A stretch of 64,000 nt of DNA, taken from positions 5,704,001 to 5,768,000 of the forward strand of contig OZ244818.1 of the NCBI GenBank assembly GCA_965220285.1. Reading direction: 5' to 3'. The stretch is from Bin5 sp009843665 (lineage in GTDB: Bacteria; Chloroflexota; Anaerolineae; Caldilineales; Caldilineaceae). The notes under the pieces are model-generated. The model made no database searches. It saw nothing but the letters and a program-made list of their open reading frames with translations, and was not told the origin of the DNA. Positions 52,895-63,107 of this stretch are shown here, in pieces. The translations under genes were made by a program, and so were the position numbers. The stretch's first letter is position 1; each line of letters begins with the position of its first letter.

Positions 52895-53710
52895 ATGAAG
52901 CGGATGACAGCGGGCGCGCCTCCGGCGGATAGCAAGAGTGCGGTGTGGAAAGACCCGTCACTGGTCGAGGGTTTCCTCAGAAGAGTACGTAAGGGCGTAC
53001 CCCTTTCCCAGATTCAGTTGGACGTGATGATGCGGGTGATCGCCGGGCCAGAGGAGGACCAGGCCCTAGGCGAGCGCCCGGTACACAATTTCCTGGACCT
53101 AGGTTGCGGCGACGGAATTCTGGCGGCAGCGATCCTGGAGAAATATCCGCGCGCCAGAGGGACGTTGGTCGACTTCTCCACGCCTATGCTCCAGGCTGCC
53201 CTGAGCAACCTGAAGGCCTATAGCAAGTCGCTTCACGTTTCCTCTGCAGATTACACCGACCCATCCTGGTTCGACATCATCTCCGCGCAGGCGCCATTTG
53301 ACGCGGTTGTTTCCGGCTATTCGATTCACCACCAACCGGATTCAATCAAACGTCAGGTTTATGTCGATGTTTTCGACTTGTTGAAGCCCGGCGGTGTCTT
53401 TGTGAACATTGAGCATGTATCGTCGGCGACGCCTCGAATCGAGGCGCTGTATGATGATTATTTCATCGACACGCTTTGGGCAAGCCAGCTGACAGACGGC
53501 GAGGGCCAGACTCGCGACCAGGTGGCGGCGGCATATCACAGCAGGGAAGATAAAAGGGCCAACATTCTGGCCCCGGTGGAGTCGCAATGCAAATGGCTGC
53601 GCGAGATCGGCTTTGACGACGTGGACTGCTACTTCAGAATCTTCGAGCTGGCAGTTTTTGGAGGCAGACGGCCACTGACATTGGATGACGAAATCGAATA
53701 CGCGGATTAG
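52895..53710 (+). CDS. Class I SAM-dependent methyltransferase
   Basis: About 271 residues. HNFLDLGCGDGILAAAIL is motif I and TLVDFSTPMLQAAL motif II. FDAVVSGYSIHHQPDS and LLKPGGVFVNIEHV are motifs IV and V of a small-molecule methyltransferase. The start is uncertain (ATG 52895 or 52904, both after GGAAGGGGG); the open frame begins further up without a good start. It lies between leuD and leuB, 80 bases after leuD, where no methylation is needed for leucine synthesis. The substrate is unknown. Confidence 0.87.
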   Translation: MKRMTAGAPPADSKSAVWKDPSLVEGFLRRVRKGVPLSQIQLDVMMRVIAGPEEDQALGERPVHNFLDLGCGDGILAAAILEKYPRARGTLVDFSTPMLQAALSNLKAYSKSLHVSSADYTDPSWFDIISAQAPFDAVVSGYSIHHQPDSIKRQVYVDVFDLLKPGGVFVNIEHVSSATPRIEALYDDYFIDTLWASQLTDGEGQTRDQVAAAYHSREDKRANILAPVESQCKWLREIGFDDVDCYFRIFELAVFGGRRPLTLDDEIEYAD

Positions 53711-53918
53711 CCACAGGAATGAAGGATTGCGTAGGGCAGCATCGACGAAATCCGAAGGTGTCTTGAGAAGCTAGAAAGGGTAGTGTTGACGGGCCCGGTC
53801 AGAGGCAGAATACTGTACGACTGAGAATCTCACAGCAGATCCAGAAGTTTCCGACATTCGGTCTCATTGAATGGAGCAGGCCGAGACAGAGACCCCATTT
53901 GAGAAGGAAGAATGACGA

Positions 53919-55007
53919 ATGGATGCAACAATAGTTATTTTGGATGGTGACGGAATCGGTCCGGAAGTCACGGCGGAAGCCAAGAAAGTCCTGGCAGCGG
54001 TGGCCGACCGTTTCAGCCACAGTTTCGTCTTTGACCATCAGCAGATCGGCGGGCGTTCCATCGATGAGTTGGGCACCAGTTTGCCTGACGAAACGGTTGA
54101 GGCGGCCTCCGCGGCGGAGGCAGTCCTGCTTGGCGCCGTAGGCGGGCCGAAGTGGGACGACCCCAGCTTGCCCGACAGACCAGAGCGCGGCGTCCTTGCT
54201 CTGCGAAAGAGCCTGGACCTGTTCGCCAACCTGCGCCCGGTAAAGCTGCAACCTGAGCTGCTCTCCGCCAGTACCATCAAGGAAGAGACGCTGGAAGGTG
54301 TTGACCTTCTGGTCGTACGCGAGTTGACCGGGGGCATCTACTTTGGCGAGCGCAAAGAGCCGGACGACAACTTCGAAGCCTACGACACTATGCTGTACAC
54401 CAGGCCGGAGATCGATCGCGTCGTGCGGCTGGCTGCGGACTCGGCGATGGAGCGCAAGCGCCGCCTCGCCAGCGTGGACAAGTTTAACGTTCTCGCGTCC
54501 TCGCGACTCTGGCGCAGCGTGGCGACTGAGGCTCTCGCCGACTACCCAGAACTGGAGGTCGAGCACATCCTGGTCGACGCCATGGCCATGCACCTGATCC
54601 GCAGGCCGGCTGACTTCGACGTGATCGTTGCCGGCAACCTTTTTGGGGACATTCTCACCGATGAAGCTTCGATGCTTGCCGGGTCGATGGGCATGCTGCC
54701 GTCAGCCAGCCTAGGTGATGTCAGCAACCGGCACAAACTGCCGCTTGGTCTCTATGAGCCGATTCACGGCAGCGCCCCCGACATCGCCGGACAGGGTATC
54801 GCCAACCCGCTTGCCGCGATTCTGAGCAGCGCGATGCTTCTTCGCCATAGCCTAGGACTGGAAAATGAGGCTGCGGCGGTGGAGGAGGCAGTAGATGCCA
54901 TCCTGGCTCTTGGTGTACGGACACCGGATATTGCACAACCCGGAACGGAGACTGCAGGAACGGAGGTCCTCGGTGATCTCGTAGTGAAGGAGATCCGTGA
55001 CGCTTAG
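53919..55007 (+). CDS. leuB: 3-Isopropylmalate dehydrogenase
   Basis: 362 residues; NAD+-dependent oxidative decarboxylation of 3-isopropylmalate, probably also of methylmalate for isoleucine. ATG 53919 follows GAGAAGGAAG. ILDGDGIGPEVTAEAKKVL is the N-terminus. LALRKSLDLFANLRPVKL is the substrate loop, VRELTGGIYFGER the catalytic Tyr block and GNLFGDILTDEASMLAGSMG the metal/NAD site. YEPIHGSAPDIAGQGIANPLAAILS is the cofactor region. A homoisocitrate dehydrogenase for the lysine route is not otherwise seen here, but the leu context favours leuB. Confidence 0.95.
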   Translation: MDATIVILDGDGIGPEVTAEAKKVLAAVADRFSHSFVFDHQQIGGRSIDELGTSLPDETVEAASAAEAVLLGAVGGPKWDDPSLPDRPERGVLALRKSLDLFANLRPVKLQPELLSASTIKEETLEGVDLLVVRELTGGIYFGERKEPDDNFEAYDTMLYTRPEIDRVVRLAADSAMERKRRLASVDKFNVLASSRLWRSVATEALADYPELEVEHILVDAMAMHLIRRPADFDVIVAGNLFGDILTDEASMLAGSMGMLPSASLGDVSNRHKLPLGLYEPIHGSAPDIAGQGIANPLAAILSSAMLLRHSLGLENEAAAVEEAVDAILALGVRTPDIAQPGTETAGTEVLGDLVVKEIRDA

Positions 55008-55120
55008 TTCAAGGTATCCAAGGGAACTGAGAAGCAGAGCCTATCCGGTACCGCGGTTGGTCCATTTGGAAAGTTCCCGCTTTGGACAGTTGTTGAAGGA
55101 ATGGCTGTAGGGGCACCTGA

Positions 55121-58042
55121 ATGGTTACTCGGCCCAGGCAGGGTCAGATCGATACAGAGGTTGATCCCGAAAAAGGCAACGAACCGGCGCGGAGGGATGC
55201 GGACCGCCAGTTGCGGTGGACGGTCCGCCAGCTTGGCAACGTACTTGGCGAAACGATCGTCGAGCAGGAGGGCCAGGCGATCTTTGACCTTGTCGAAGAG
55301 TTGCGGGCACTTACGCGCGCCCAGCGGCAGGGGAACCGAGACGCCGGACCCCAGATCGAGCAGCTGACCGCGGACCTGGTCAATGACTTCGACAGCACGC
55401 TGGGTGTGTTGAAGGCCTTTACTACCTATTTCCAGCTCGTAAACCTGGCAGAGGAGCAGCAGCGAGTGCGGGTCATTCGCCAGCGGACGGCAGAGGCGGA
55501 AGAGACCGATCGCCACATGCCTGAGACCATTGCGGCAGCCGTCACGAGGCTGCGAAAGGGGGGAACGCCGCCTTCTGAAGTAGGACGCCTGCTCGACGAG
55601 ATGCTGATCAAACCGGTCTTCACCGCCCACCCTACCGAGGCCAAACGCCGCACAATCCTTCTGAAGCTGCTCGACTTGACCAGATTGTTGCGTGAGCTAG
55701 ACGCCCACGTACTCTTGCCAAGTGAAGAAAGGGAACACTGGAATCAGATCCGCGAGATCGTTGTCTCACTGTGGCAGAGCGACGTAAATCGAGACCGACG
55801 TCCAGACGTGTTGGACGAGGTGCGCGAGGGGCTTTACTTCTTTGATACCACACTGTTTGATCTGTTGCCGGAGATCTACAGCGAGTTGGATCACGCGCTT
55901 GAAAGGGAATTTCCAGACAGTATTTTCGTTGAGAACGACGGGGAGTGTTCTGGCCGACTGCCCACTTTTCTGCGCTACGGTTCGTGGATCGGAGGAGACA
56001 GAGACGGCAATCCATTCGTAACTCAGGATGTCACCGAAGACGCCTTGCGTCAGCAGAAAGAGCAGGCACTCGAGCTCTATCGCCGAACTGTGGTCGGCAT
56101 GTATGGACATCTCAGCGTGGCCAATACACGCGGCGCCTTTTCGCAAGCGTTTCTCGACAGTTTGGCCGGGGACCTAGAGAGTGCACCGCCTAGCGACAAA
56201 GCTCGCCTGGAGCGCTTTGCGCTGGAACCCTACCGCCAGAAGATGATCCTGATCTACCGGAGGTTGGGCGCGACCTTGGCGCAAAACAGGGAAGCGTGGC
56301 AGGCGCAGCGACCGGACCCTTGGGCGTACTCCAATGCCGACGAATTCATCGCCGACCTGGAGCTTATCCAAGAAAGTTTGCGCCAGAACAAGGGAGACCG
56401 GCTGGCCGAGGGGCGCTTCGCCCGTCTGGTACAGCAAGCACGTATTTTTGGCTTCCATCTGGCTTCAATGGACATTCGGCAGCACTCAGACCGCCACCTC
56501 GAGGCGGTCGCCGAACTGGTGAACCGCTACTGCAGGGCACAAGATCCTGAATTCGATTATCTGGCTCTTTCGGAAGAGGAGCGGACGCGGCTCCTGGTCG
56601 AAGAAATCGAGAGTCCGCGTCCGCTAACGGCTCGACTGCTTTACAGCAGCGAGACCAACGAGACAGTCGCCCTTTTCCGGCTCATGCGTCAGGCCCATGA
56701 GCGGATCGCGCCGCAGGCCATAGGCGCTTACATCATCAGCATGACCACTTCCGTCAGCCATGTATTGGAGGTCCTACTGCTGGCCAAGGACGCGGGCCTC
56801 TTTGGCCGGATCGATATCGCGCCGCTTTTTGAAACGATTGACGACCTGGTCCGGGCGCCGAATGTCATGAGAGCGTTATTCGAGTCTCCGATCTACCGTA
56901 AACACCTGGCGCAACGGGATAACTGCCAGGAGATCATGATTGGCTACAGCGACTCCAACAAGGACGGCGGCTATTTGCGCTCCAGCTGGTCGCTGTACCA
57001 GGCCCAAGAAAAACTTGCCCAGATTTGCAGCGCCTGCGATGTCAAACTGACCCTCTTCCATGGGCGCGGCGGCTCGATCGGTCGCGGCGGCGGGCCGGCC
57101 AATCGCGCCATACTTGCGCAGCCGCCGGGATCAGTCCAAGGGCGGATCAAGCTGACCGAACAGGGGGAAGTGATCAGCGCCCGCTACAGTAACCGTGCCA
57201 TTGCCAAGCGCCACCTTGAGCAGCTGGTCAACGCCGTACTGATTGCAAGTTGTGGATCTCATCATCACGTCCTGAGTGACGATTCGGGGAGCGAGAACTC
57301 CTTGCACTCCGTCAGTGAGGACTGGGTGAGGATCCTGGAGGCGACCAGCGAACTCTCTGAGCGGAAGTACCGTGCACTTGTAGAGAAACCTGCTTTCCTG
57401 AGCTACTTCCACGAGGCGACGCCGATCGAACAGCTGGCGCAGATGAACATCGGTTCGCGGCCGGCAAAGCGCCGCCAGACATCGGACATCTCAGATCTGC
57501 GCGCGATTCCGTGGGTTTTTGCCTGGACCCAAAGCAGGGTGAACCTGCCAGGCTGGTACGGCCTAGGTACGGGATTGCAGGCAGAGCCGGCTCACCGCAT
57601 GGCAGTGTTGCGGGAGATGTACCGAGACTGGCCCTTCTTCCGTACCGTCATTGACAGGGCGCAACTCTCGATGCGCCGGGCCGACATGCCAATTGCCTCG
57701 CTCTACGCGTCTCTGGCGGCGGATGCGACGCGCACTGCGATTTTCGGCGAGATCATGGAAGAGTTCCTTCTCACTGAACGGATCATATTGGAGATAACCG
57801 GCCAGGCGGCACTCCTTGACAACGAGCCATGGCTCCAACGCAGCATCAACCTGCGCAATCCCTATGTGGATCCGCTCAACTATATTCAGGTCGCGTTGCT
57901 AAGCAAGCAGCGAACCGGCGGTGAGCAGCAGTTGAATGACGCCCAAGCAGGTCGCGACGGGACCAAGGAAGACCCCCGCTTACGACAGGCGATCCTGCTG
58001 TCGATCAATGGAATCGCTGCCGGTTTACAGGCGACGGGCTGA
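55121..58042 (+). CDS. ppc: Phosphoenolpyruvate carboxylase
   Basis: 973 residues; carboxylates PEP with bicarbonate to oxaloacetate, refilling the TCA cycle that feeds aspartate and 2-oxoglutarate. VFTAHPTEAKRR near residue 167 contains the catalytic His. IMIGYSDSNKDGGYLRSSW near 607 and FHGRGGSIGRGGGPANRAI near 648 are the substrate-binding loops. WYGLGTGLQ near 815 is typical. The C-terminus ends LLSINGIAAGLQATG, close to the usual NTG end. The first 40 residues are polar. It lies 113 bases after leuB; the dispersed repeat copy C starts 2 bases after its stop. Confidence 0.96.
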   Translation: MVTRPRQGQIDTEVDPEKGNEPARRDADRQLRWTVRQLGNVLGETIVEQEGQAIFDLVEELRALTRAQRQGNRDAGPQIEQLTADLVNDFDSTLGVLKAFTTYFQLVNLAEEQQRVRVIRQRTAEAEETDRHMPETIAAAVTRLRKGGTPPSEVGRLLDEMLIKPVFTAHPTEAKRRTILLKLLDLTRLLRELDAHVLLPSEEREHWNQIREIVVSLWQSDVNRDRRPDVLDEVREGLYFFDTTLFDLLPEIYSELDHALEREFPDSIFVENDGECSGRLPTFLRYGSWIGGDRDGNPFVTQDVTEDALRQQKEQALELYRRTVVGMYGHLSVANTRGAFSQAFLDSLAGDLESAPPSDKARLERFALEPYRQKMILIYRRLGATLAQNREAWQAQRPDPWAYSNADEFIADLELIQESLRQNKGDRLAEGRFARLVQQARIFGFHLASMDIRQHSDRHLEAVAELVNRYCRAQDPEFDYLALSEEERTRLLVEEIESPRPLTARLLYSSETNETVALFRLMRQAHERIAPQAIGAYIISMTTSVSHVLEVLLLAKDAGLFGRIDIAPLFETIDDLVRAPNVMRALFESPIYRKHLAQRDNCQEIMIGYSDSNKDGGYLRSSWSLYQAQEKLAQICSACDVKLTLFHGRGGSIGRGGGPANRAILAQPPGSVQGRIKLTEQGEVISARYSNRAIAKRHLEQLVNAVLIASCGSHHHVLSDDSGSENSLHSVSEDWVRILEATSELSERKYRALVEKPAFLSYFHEATPIEQLAQMNIGSRPAKRRQTSDISDLRAIPWVFAWTQSRVNLPGWYGLGTGLQAEPAHRMAVLREMYRDWPFFRTVIDRAQLSMRRADMPIASLYASLAADATRTAIFGEIMEEFLLTERIILEITGQAALLDNEPWLQRSINLRNPYVDPLNYIQVALLSKQRTGGEQQLNDAQAGRDGTKEDPRLRQAILLSINGIAAGLQATG

Positions 58043-58044
58043 CA

Positions 58045-58451
58045 GGTGTGCATCCCCGATTGGGGGTGGAAACAGTCTGGCAGGGAATCAGTTGCCAGCG
58101 GTGGTTGGAATCGTTTACTGTGCTTTGGCGAGACGCAGGGCAGGCACAAGGCCGGCACCTGCGGGGATTTGATGGGACTGGCGGGACGGGTCTGGCTGGA
58201 CACTTTCGAATGGGCACCCGTCACCAATATCGACACCCGGTCGGCGAGGCATGTTGTTGGCCGGGGGCGTTGCGGGGGCGGAGCCCCCGCACAAGGGAGG
58301 GCCGAATAGGCCCGACCGCCCAGAAAGGCAGTGGTCAGTAGTCAGTGGTCAGAGACGTCGCTTTGGGTGACTCAGATTTGATCGCGGAGTGGCCATGGTT
58401 TGGTCTCGGCCAGAGGATTGAGAGAGATCACCCTCATTTTGGGATGCACCC
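58045..58451 (+). repeat. Dispersed MITE-like repeat, copy C (complete)
   Basis: About 407 bp with recognisable ends: left GGTGTGCATCCCCGATT and right, read inward, GGGTGCATCCCAAAAT. Both resemble the terminal repeats of the ISKra4-type element at 15369. It contains the 63-bp invariant core at 58263-58325 and a short GTGGTCA array. No coding capacity. The ends suggest a non-autonomous element mobilised by the related transposase. It lies immediately after the ppc stop and before cimA. Confidence 0.75.
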
Positions 58452-58517
58452 GGTTGACAGCGGACAACAACGACAAATCGTCGCCAATCCTGGCGGCTCT
58501 AATGCGATTAGATTGAT

Positions 58518-60296
<1,779 letters not shown>

Positions 60297-60356
60297 TCTG
60301 GTGGGGTCACGCGGTTGACGCGGGCCGGCCATCCTTAGAACAAGAAAGAGAGTCCA

Positions 60357-62066
60357 ATGTCAGTCACTACCAGCCGTAAACTCAACAAGTACAGCAGTGT
60401 GCTCACCCAGACAATCTCGCAAGTCGGCTCTCAGGCGATGCTTTACGGGGTCGGGCTGACCGACGAAGACATGCACAAGCCCCAGGTCGGCATCGCCTCA
60501 ATGGGGTGGGAGGGCAACACGTGCAATATGCACCTGAACGCTCTCTCGCGGCGGGTCAAGCAGGGCGTGCAGGAGGCCGGGGCGGTGGGCCTGATATTCC
60601 ACACCATTGGCGTCAGCGACGGGATGTCAATGGGCACGGCCGGGATGAAGTTTTCTCTCCTGAGCCGCGACATCATCGCTGACTCGATCGAAGCCGTCAT
60701 GCGGGCCCAGTGGTACGACGCCAATATTTCACTGCCGGGTTGCGACAAGAACATGCCCGGTGTACTGATGGCCATGGCGCGCGTCAACCGGCCAAGCCTC
60801 ATGGTTTACGGCGGGACGATCAGCCCCGGCCTCTTGCAGCAGCCAGGCAACGGCAGCGTGCAGAAGCTCGATATCATCTCCGCATTCGAGGCCTACGGAC
60901 AGTACCTGGCGGCGGACATCAACGAGGAGCAGATGCGGGAGGTCCTGCGCAATGCATGCCCTGGTGAGGGCGCGTGCGGGGGGATGTACACGGCGAACAC
61001 CATGGCATCCGCCATCGAATCGCTGGGCATGAGCCTGCCCTACAGCTCCTCCTATCCCGCTACCAGCGAGGGCAAAAAGCAGGAGTGCCTCGAAGCAGGC
61101 GCCGCCATACACAATCTGCTCGAGATGGACCTCAAACCGCTCGACATTCTTACGCGCGAGGCCTTCGAGAATGCCATCACGCTTACGGTGATCCTCGGCG
61201 GCTCCACCAACGCCGTGTTACATTTGATGGCGATCGCGAAGTCGACCAACGCCGACCTGACCATTGACGACTTTCAGGAGATTTCTGACCGTACGCCCCT
61301 CCTGGCCGATCTGAAGCCAAGCGGGGAGTACGTCATGGAAGACCTCTATGAGGTCGGCGGCGTTCCCGCAGTGCAGAAGATGCTGCTACGGGAAGGCTTT
61401 CTTCATGGGGATTGCATGACAGTCACCGGCAAAACGCTGGCGGAAAACCTGGAAACCGTTCCCGACCTGACAGACGGCCAGAAGATCATCATGCCTGTTG
61501 ACAAGCCCATCAAGGAGACCGGGCATTTGCAGATCCTCTATGGTAACCTGGCCGAGACCGGCGCCGTCGCCAAAATAACCGGCAAAGAGGGCGTGCGGTT
61601 CAGAGGCCCCGCGGTTTGTTACGACTCGGAGGAAGACTGCCTAGCCGGCATCGAGAGCGACGAGGTCTTGCCTGGAAACGTCGTCGTCATCCGCTACGAG
61701 GGCCCCAAGGGAGGGCCGGGCATGCGTGAGATGCTCAGCATTACCGGCGCCATCATGGGGAAGGGGCTGGGCAGCGATGTCGCCCTGATCACTGACGGCC
61801 GCTTTTCCGGAGGCAGCCACGGTTTCGTCGTGGGGCACATCACGCCAGAGGCGCAGGAGGGCGGCCTGCTCGCGCTTGCGCAGAACGGCGATACGATTAC
61901 CATTGACGCCGAAAACAATACGCTCGCGCTTGAGGTCTCAGAAGAGGAGCTTGACAGCCGTCGCGTCGCCTGGAGTCCGCCGGAATACAAGGCCAAGAGC
62001 GGCGTGCTTTGGAAGTACATCAGGACCGTTTCCAGCGCCTCCGAGGGCTGTGTCACCGACGCCTAA
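60357..62066 (+). CDS. ilvD: Dihydroxy-acid dehydratase
   Basis: 569 residues; dehydrates dihydroxyisovalerate and dihydroxymethylvalerate to the 2-oxo acids of valine/leucine and isoleucine. Cysteines near residues 52 (GNTCNMHL), 127 (LPGCDKNMPGV) and 204 (GEGACGGMYTANTM) are the iron-sulfur ligands, probably a 2Fe-2S cluster as in the three-Cys subtype. GGSTNAVLHLMAIA and TDGRFSGGSHGFVVGH are conserved. ATG 60357 follows AAGAAAGAGAG. It lies 60 bases after cimA and completes the pathway except for the final transaminase. Confidence 0.96.
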   Translation: MSVTTSRKLNKYSSVLTQTISQVGSQAMLYGVGLTDEDMHKPQVGIASMGWEGNTCNMHLNALSRRVKQGVQEAGAVGLIFHTIGVSDGMSMGTAGMKFSLLSRDIIADSIEAVMRAQWYDANISLPGCDKNMPGVLMAMARVNRPSLMVYGGTISPGLLQQPGNGSVQKLDIISAFEAYGQYLAADINEEQMREVLRNACPGEGACGGMYTANTMASAIESLGMSLPYSSSYPATSEGKKQECLEAGAAIHNLLEMDLKPLDILTREAFENAITLTVILGGSTNAVLHLMAIAKSTNADLTIDDFQEISDRTPLLADLKPSGEYVMEDLYEVGGVPAVQKMLLREGFLHGDCMTVTGKTLAENLETVPDLTDGQKIIMPVDKPIKETGHLQILYGNLAETGAVAKITGKEGVRFRGPAVCYDSEEDCLAGIESDEVLPGNVVVIRYEGPKGGPGMREMLSITGAIMGKGLGSDVALITDGRFSGGSHGFVVGHITPEAQEGGLLALAQNGDTITIDAENNTLALEVSEEELDSRRVAWSPPEYKAKSGVLWKYIRTVSSASEGCVTDA

Positions 62067-62121
62067 GCTCAAAACGCTCAACTGGGAAAGCAAGCAGAAG
62101 ACTCTTATGGGAGCAACACTC

Positions 62122-62979
62122 ATGAATCCTGGCAACAGCGCCCTCCGTCTGGGCACGTCGACCTACTCCTACTGGCACTTCACGCCGGAGAAAACGCCGA
62201 TCGAGTCGGTGCTCGACGCCGCAGCCGAGCTTGGCCTGTCAGGGGTGGAGATACTGCACCGCCAGATGGAATCGGAGGAGAACGCATATCTGCAGAAGCT
62301 CAAGCGACATGCCTTCACTCTCGGCCTGGACCTTTACAACCTCTCGATCCACCAGGACTTTGTTCACGACGACTCGGACGTGCGCCAGCAGCACATCGAC
62401 CACACTCTCCACTGCATCGATCTCGCCCACGAAATGGGCATACCGTCTATCCGAGTGAACTCGGGCGGTTTCCGCAAACGGGGCAGCTTCGACGATCTGA
62501 TCGAGGCGAAGGGGTGGGTTGAGCCGTGGGAAGGCTTCACGATGGATGACGGCTTCGGCTGGGTGACCGACGCCATCGAACGCTGCTTGCCGCACGCTGA
62601 GAGGCGGGGCGTGCTTCTGCTGCTCGAAAACCACTGGGGCCTGACCACTTTCGCCAACGACATGGCGCGCATCATCGAGACGATCGACTCGCCCTGGCTG
62701 CAGGCCATCCTCGATATGGGCAACTTTCTTTTCGAAGAAGAGATGTACGGGGCTATGGAGCGCATCGCTCCTTACGTGAGACTGGCCCATGCCAAGACCT
62801 ATCCAGGCGGCGGCTCCTGGTACAGCCTAGACCTCGACTATGCACGCATTTTCCGCATCCTTCTCGACGCCGGTTGGCGCGGGTACTGCTCTATAGAGAT
62901 GGAGGGCGCGGAGGACGCGGCGACCGCCGTTCCAAAGAGCATCGAGATGCTGCGCCAAGCCTGGGGCGATGCCTTCTGA
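62122..62979 (+). CDS. Sugar phosphate isomerase/epimerase-type TIM barrel
   Basis: 285 residues of the AP-endonuclease-2/xylose-isomerase-like barrel. GLSGVEILHRQMESEE, SIHQDFVHDD and MGIPSIRVNSGGFRKRG supply successive strand ends. GVLLLLENHWGLTT (Glu), ILDMGNF (Asp), LAHAKTY (His) and YCSIEMEGAED (Glu) supply the divalent-metal ligands. The start is ATG 62122 (after GGGAG) or 62107. It is probably an isomerase, epimerase or dehydratase of a sugar or inositol derivative; the substrate is unknown. It begins 55 bases after ilvD. Confidence 0.88.
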   Translation: MNPGNSALRLGTSTYSYWHFTPEKTPIESVLDAAAELGLSGVEILHRQMESEENAYLQKLKRHAFTLGLDLYNLSIHQDFVHDDSDVRQQHIDHTLHCIDLAHEMGIPSIRVNSGGFRKRGSFDDLIEAKGWVEPWEGFTMDDGFGWVTDAIERCLPHAERRGVLLLLENHWGLTTFANDMARIIETIDSPWLQAILDMGNFLFEEEMYGAMERIAPYVRLAHAKTYPGGGSWYSLDLDYARIFRILLDAGWRGYCSIEMEGAEDAATAVPKSIEMLRQAWGDAF

Positions 62980-63040
62980 GGTTATTGTGCTGAGAGGAAG
63001 GAAGAACCTGAGGAACAGGTGAATTGTAGAAGTCCTCAAC

Positions 63041-63100
63041 CACGAGGGCACCCACAAGGGGTGCCTCAACGGCGGGGTGGCCGGGCGGAGAGAAGTGTCA
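63041..63100. repeat. 60-bp hairpin repeat at a convergent gene junction, copy 2
   Basis: Ungapped counterpart of 6284-6343. The first 16 bases and the last eight (AGTGTCA with its preceding A) are identical. The stem GAGGGCACCC-acaag-GGGTGCCTC is kept with one bulged base. It lies between the isomerase gene and the convergent acyl-CoA ligase. Confidence 0.7.
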
Positions 63101-63107
63101 GTGGGCC

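Noticed and set aside
58038..58460. Target-site duplication (TGACAG) around MITE copy C
   Set aside because: The left TGACAG overlaps the ppc stop and the right one is offset by several bases from the TIR; no exact duplication abuts both ends.
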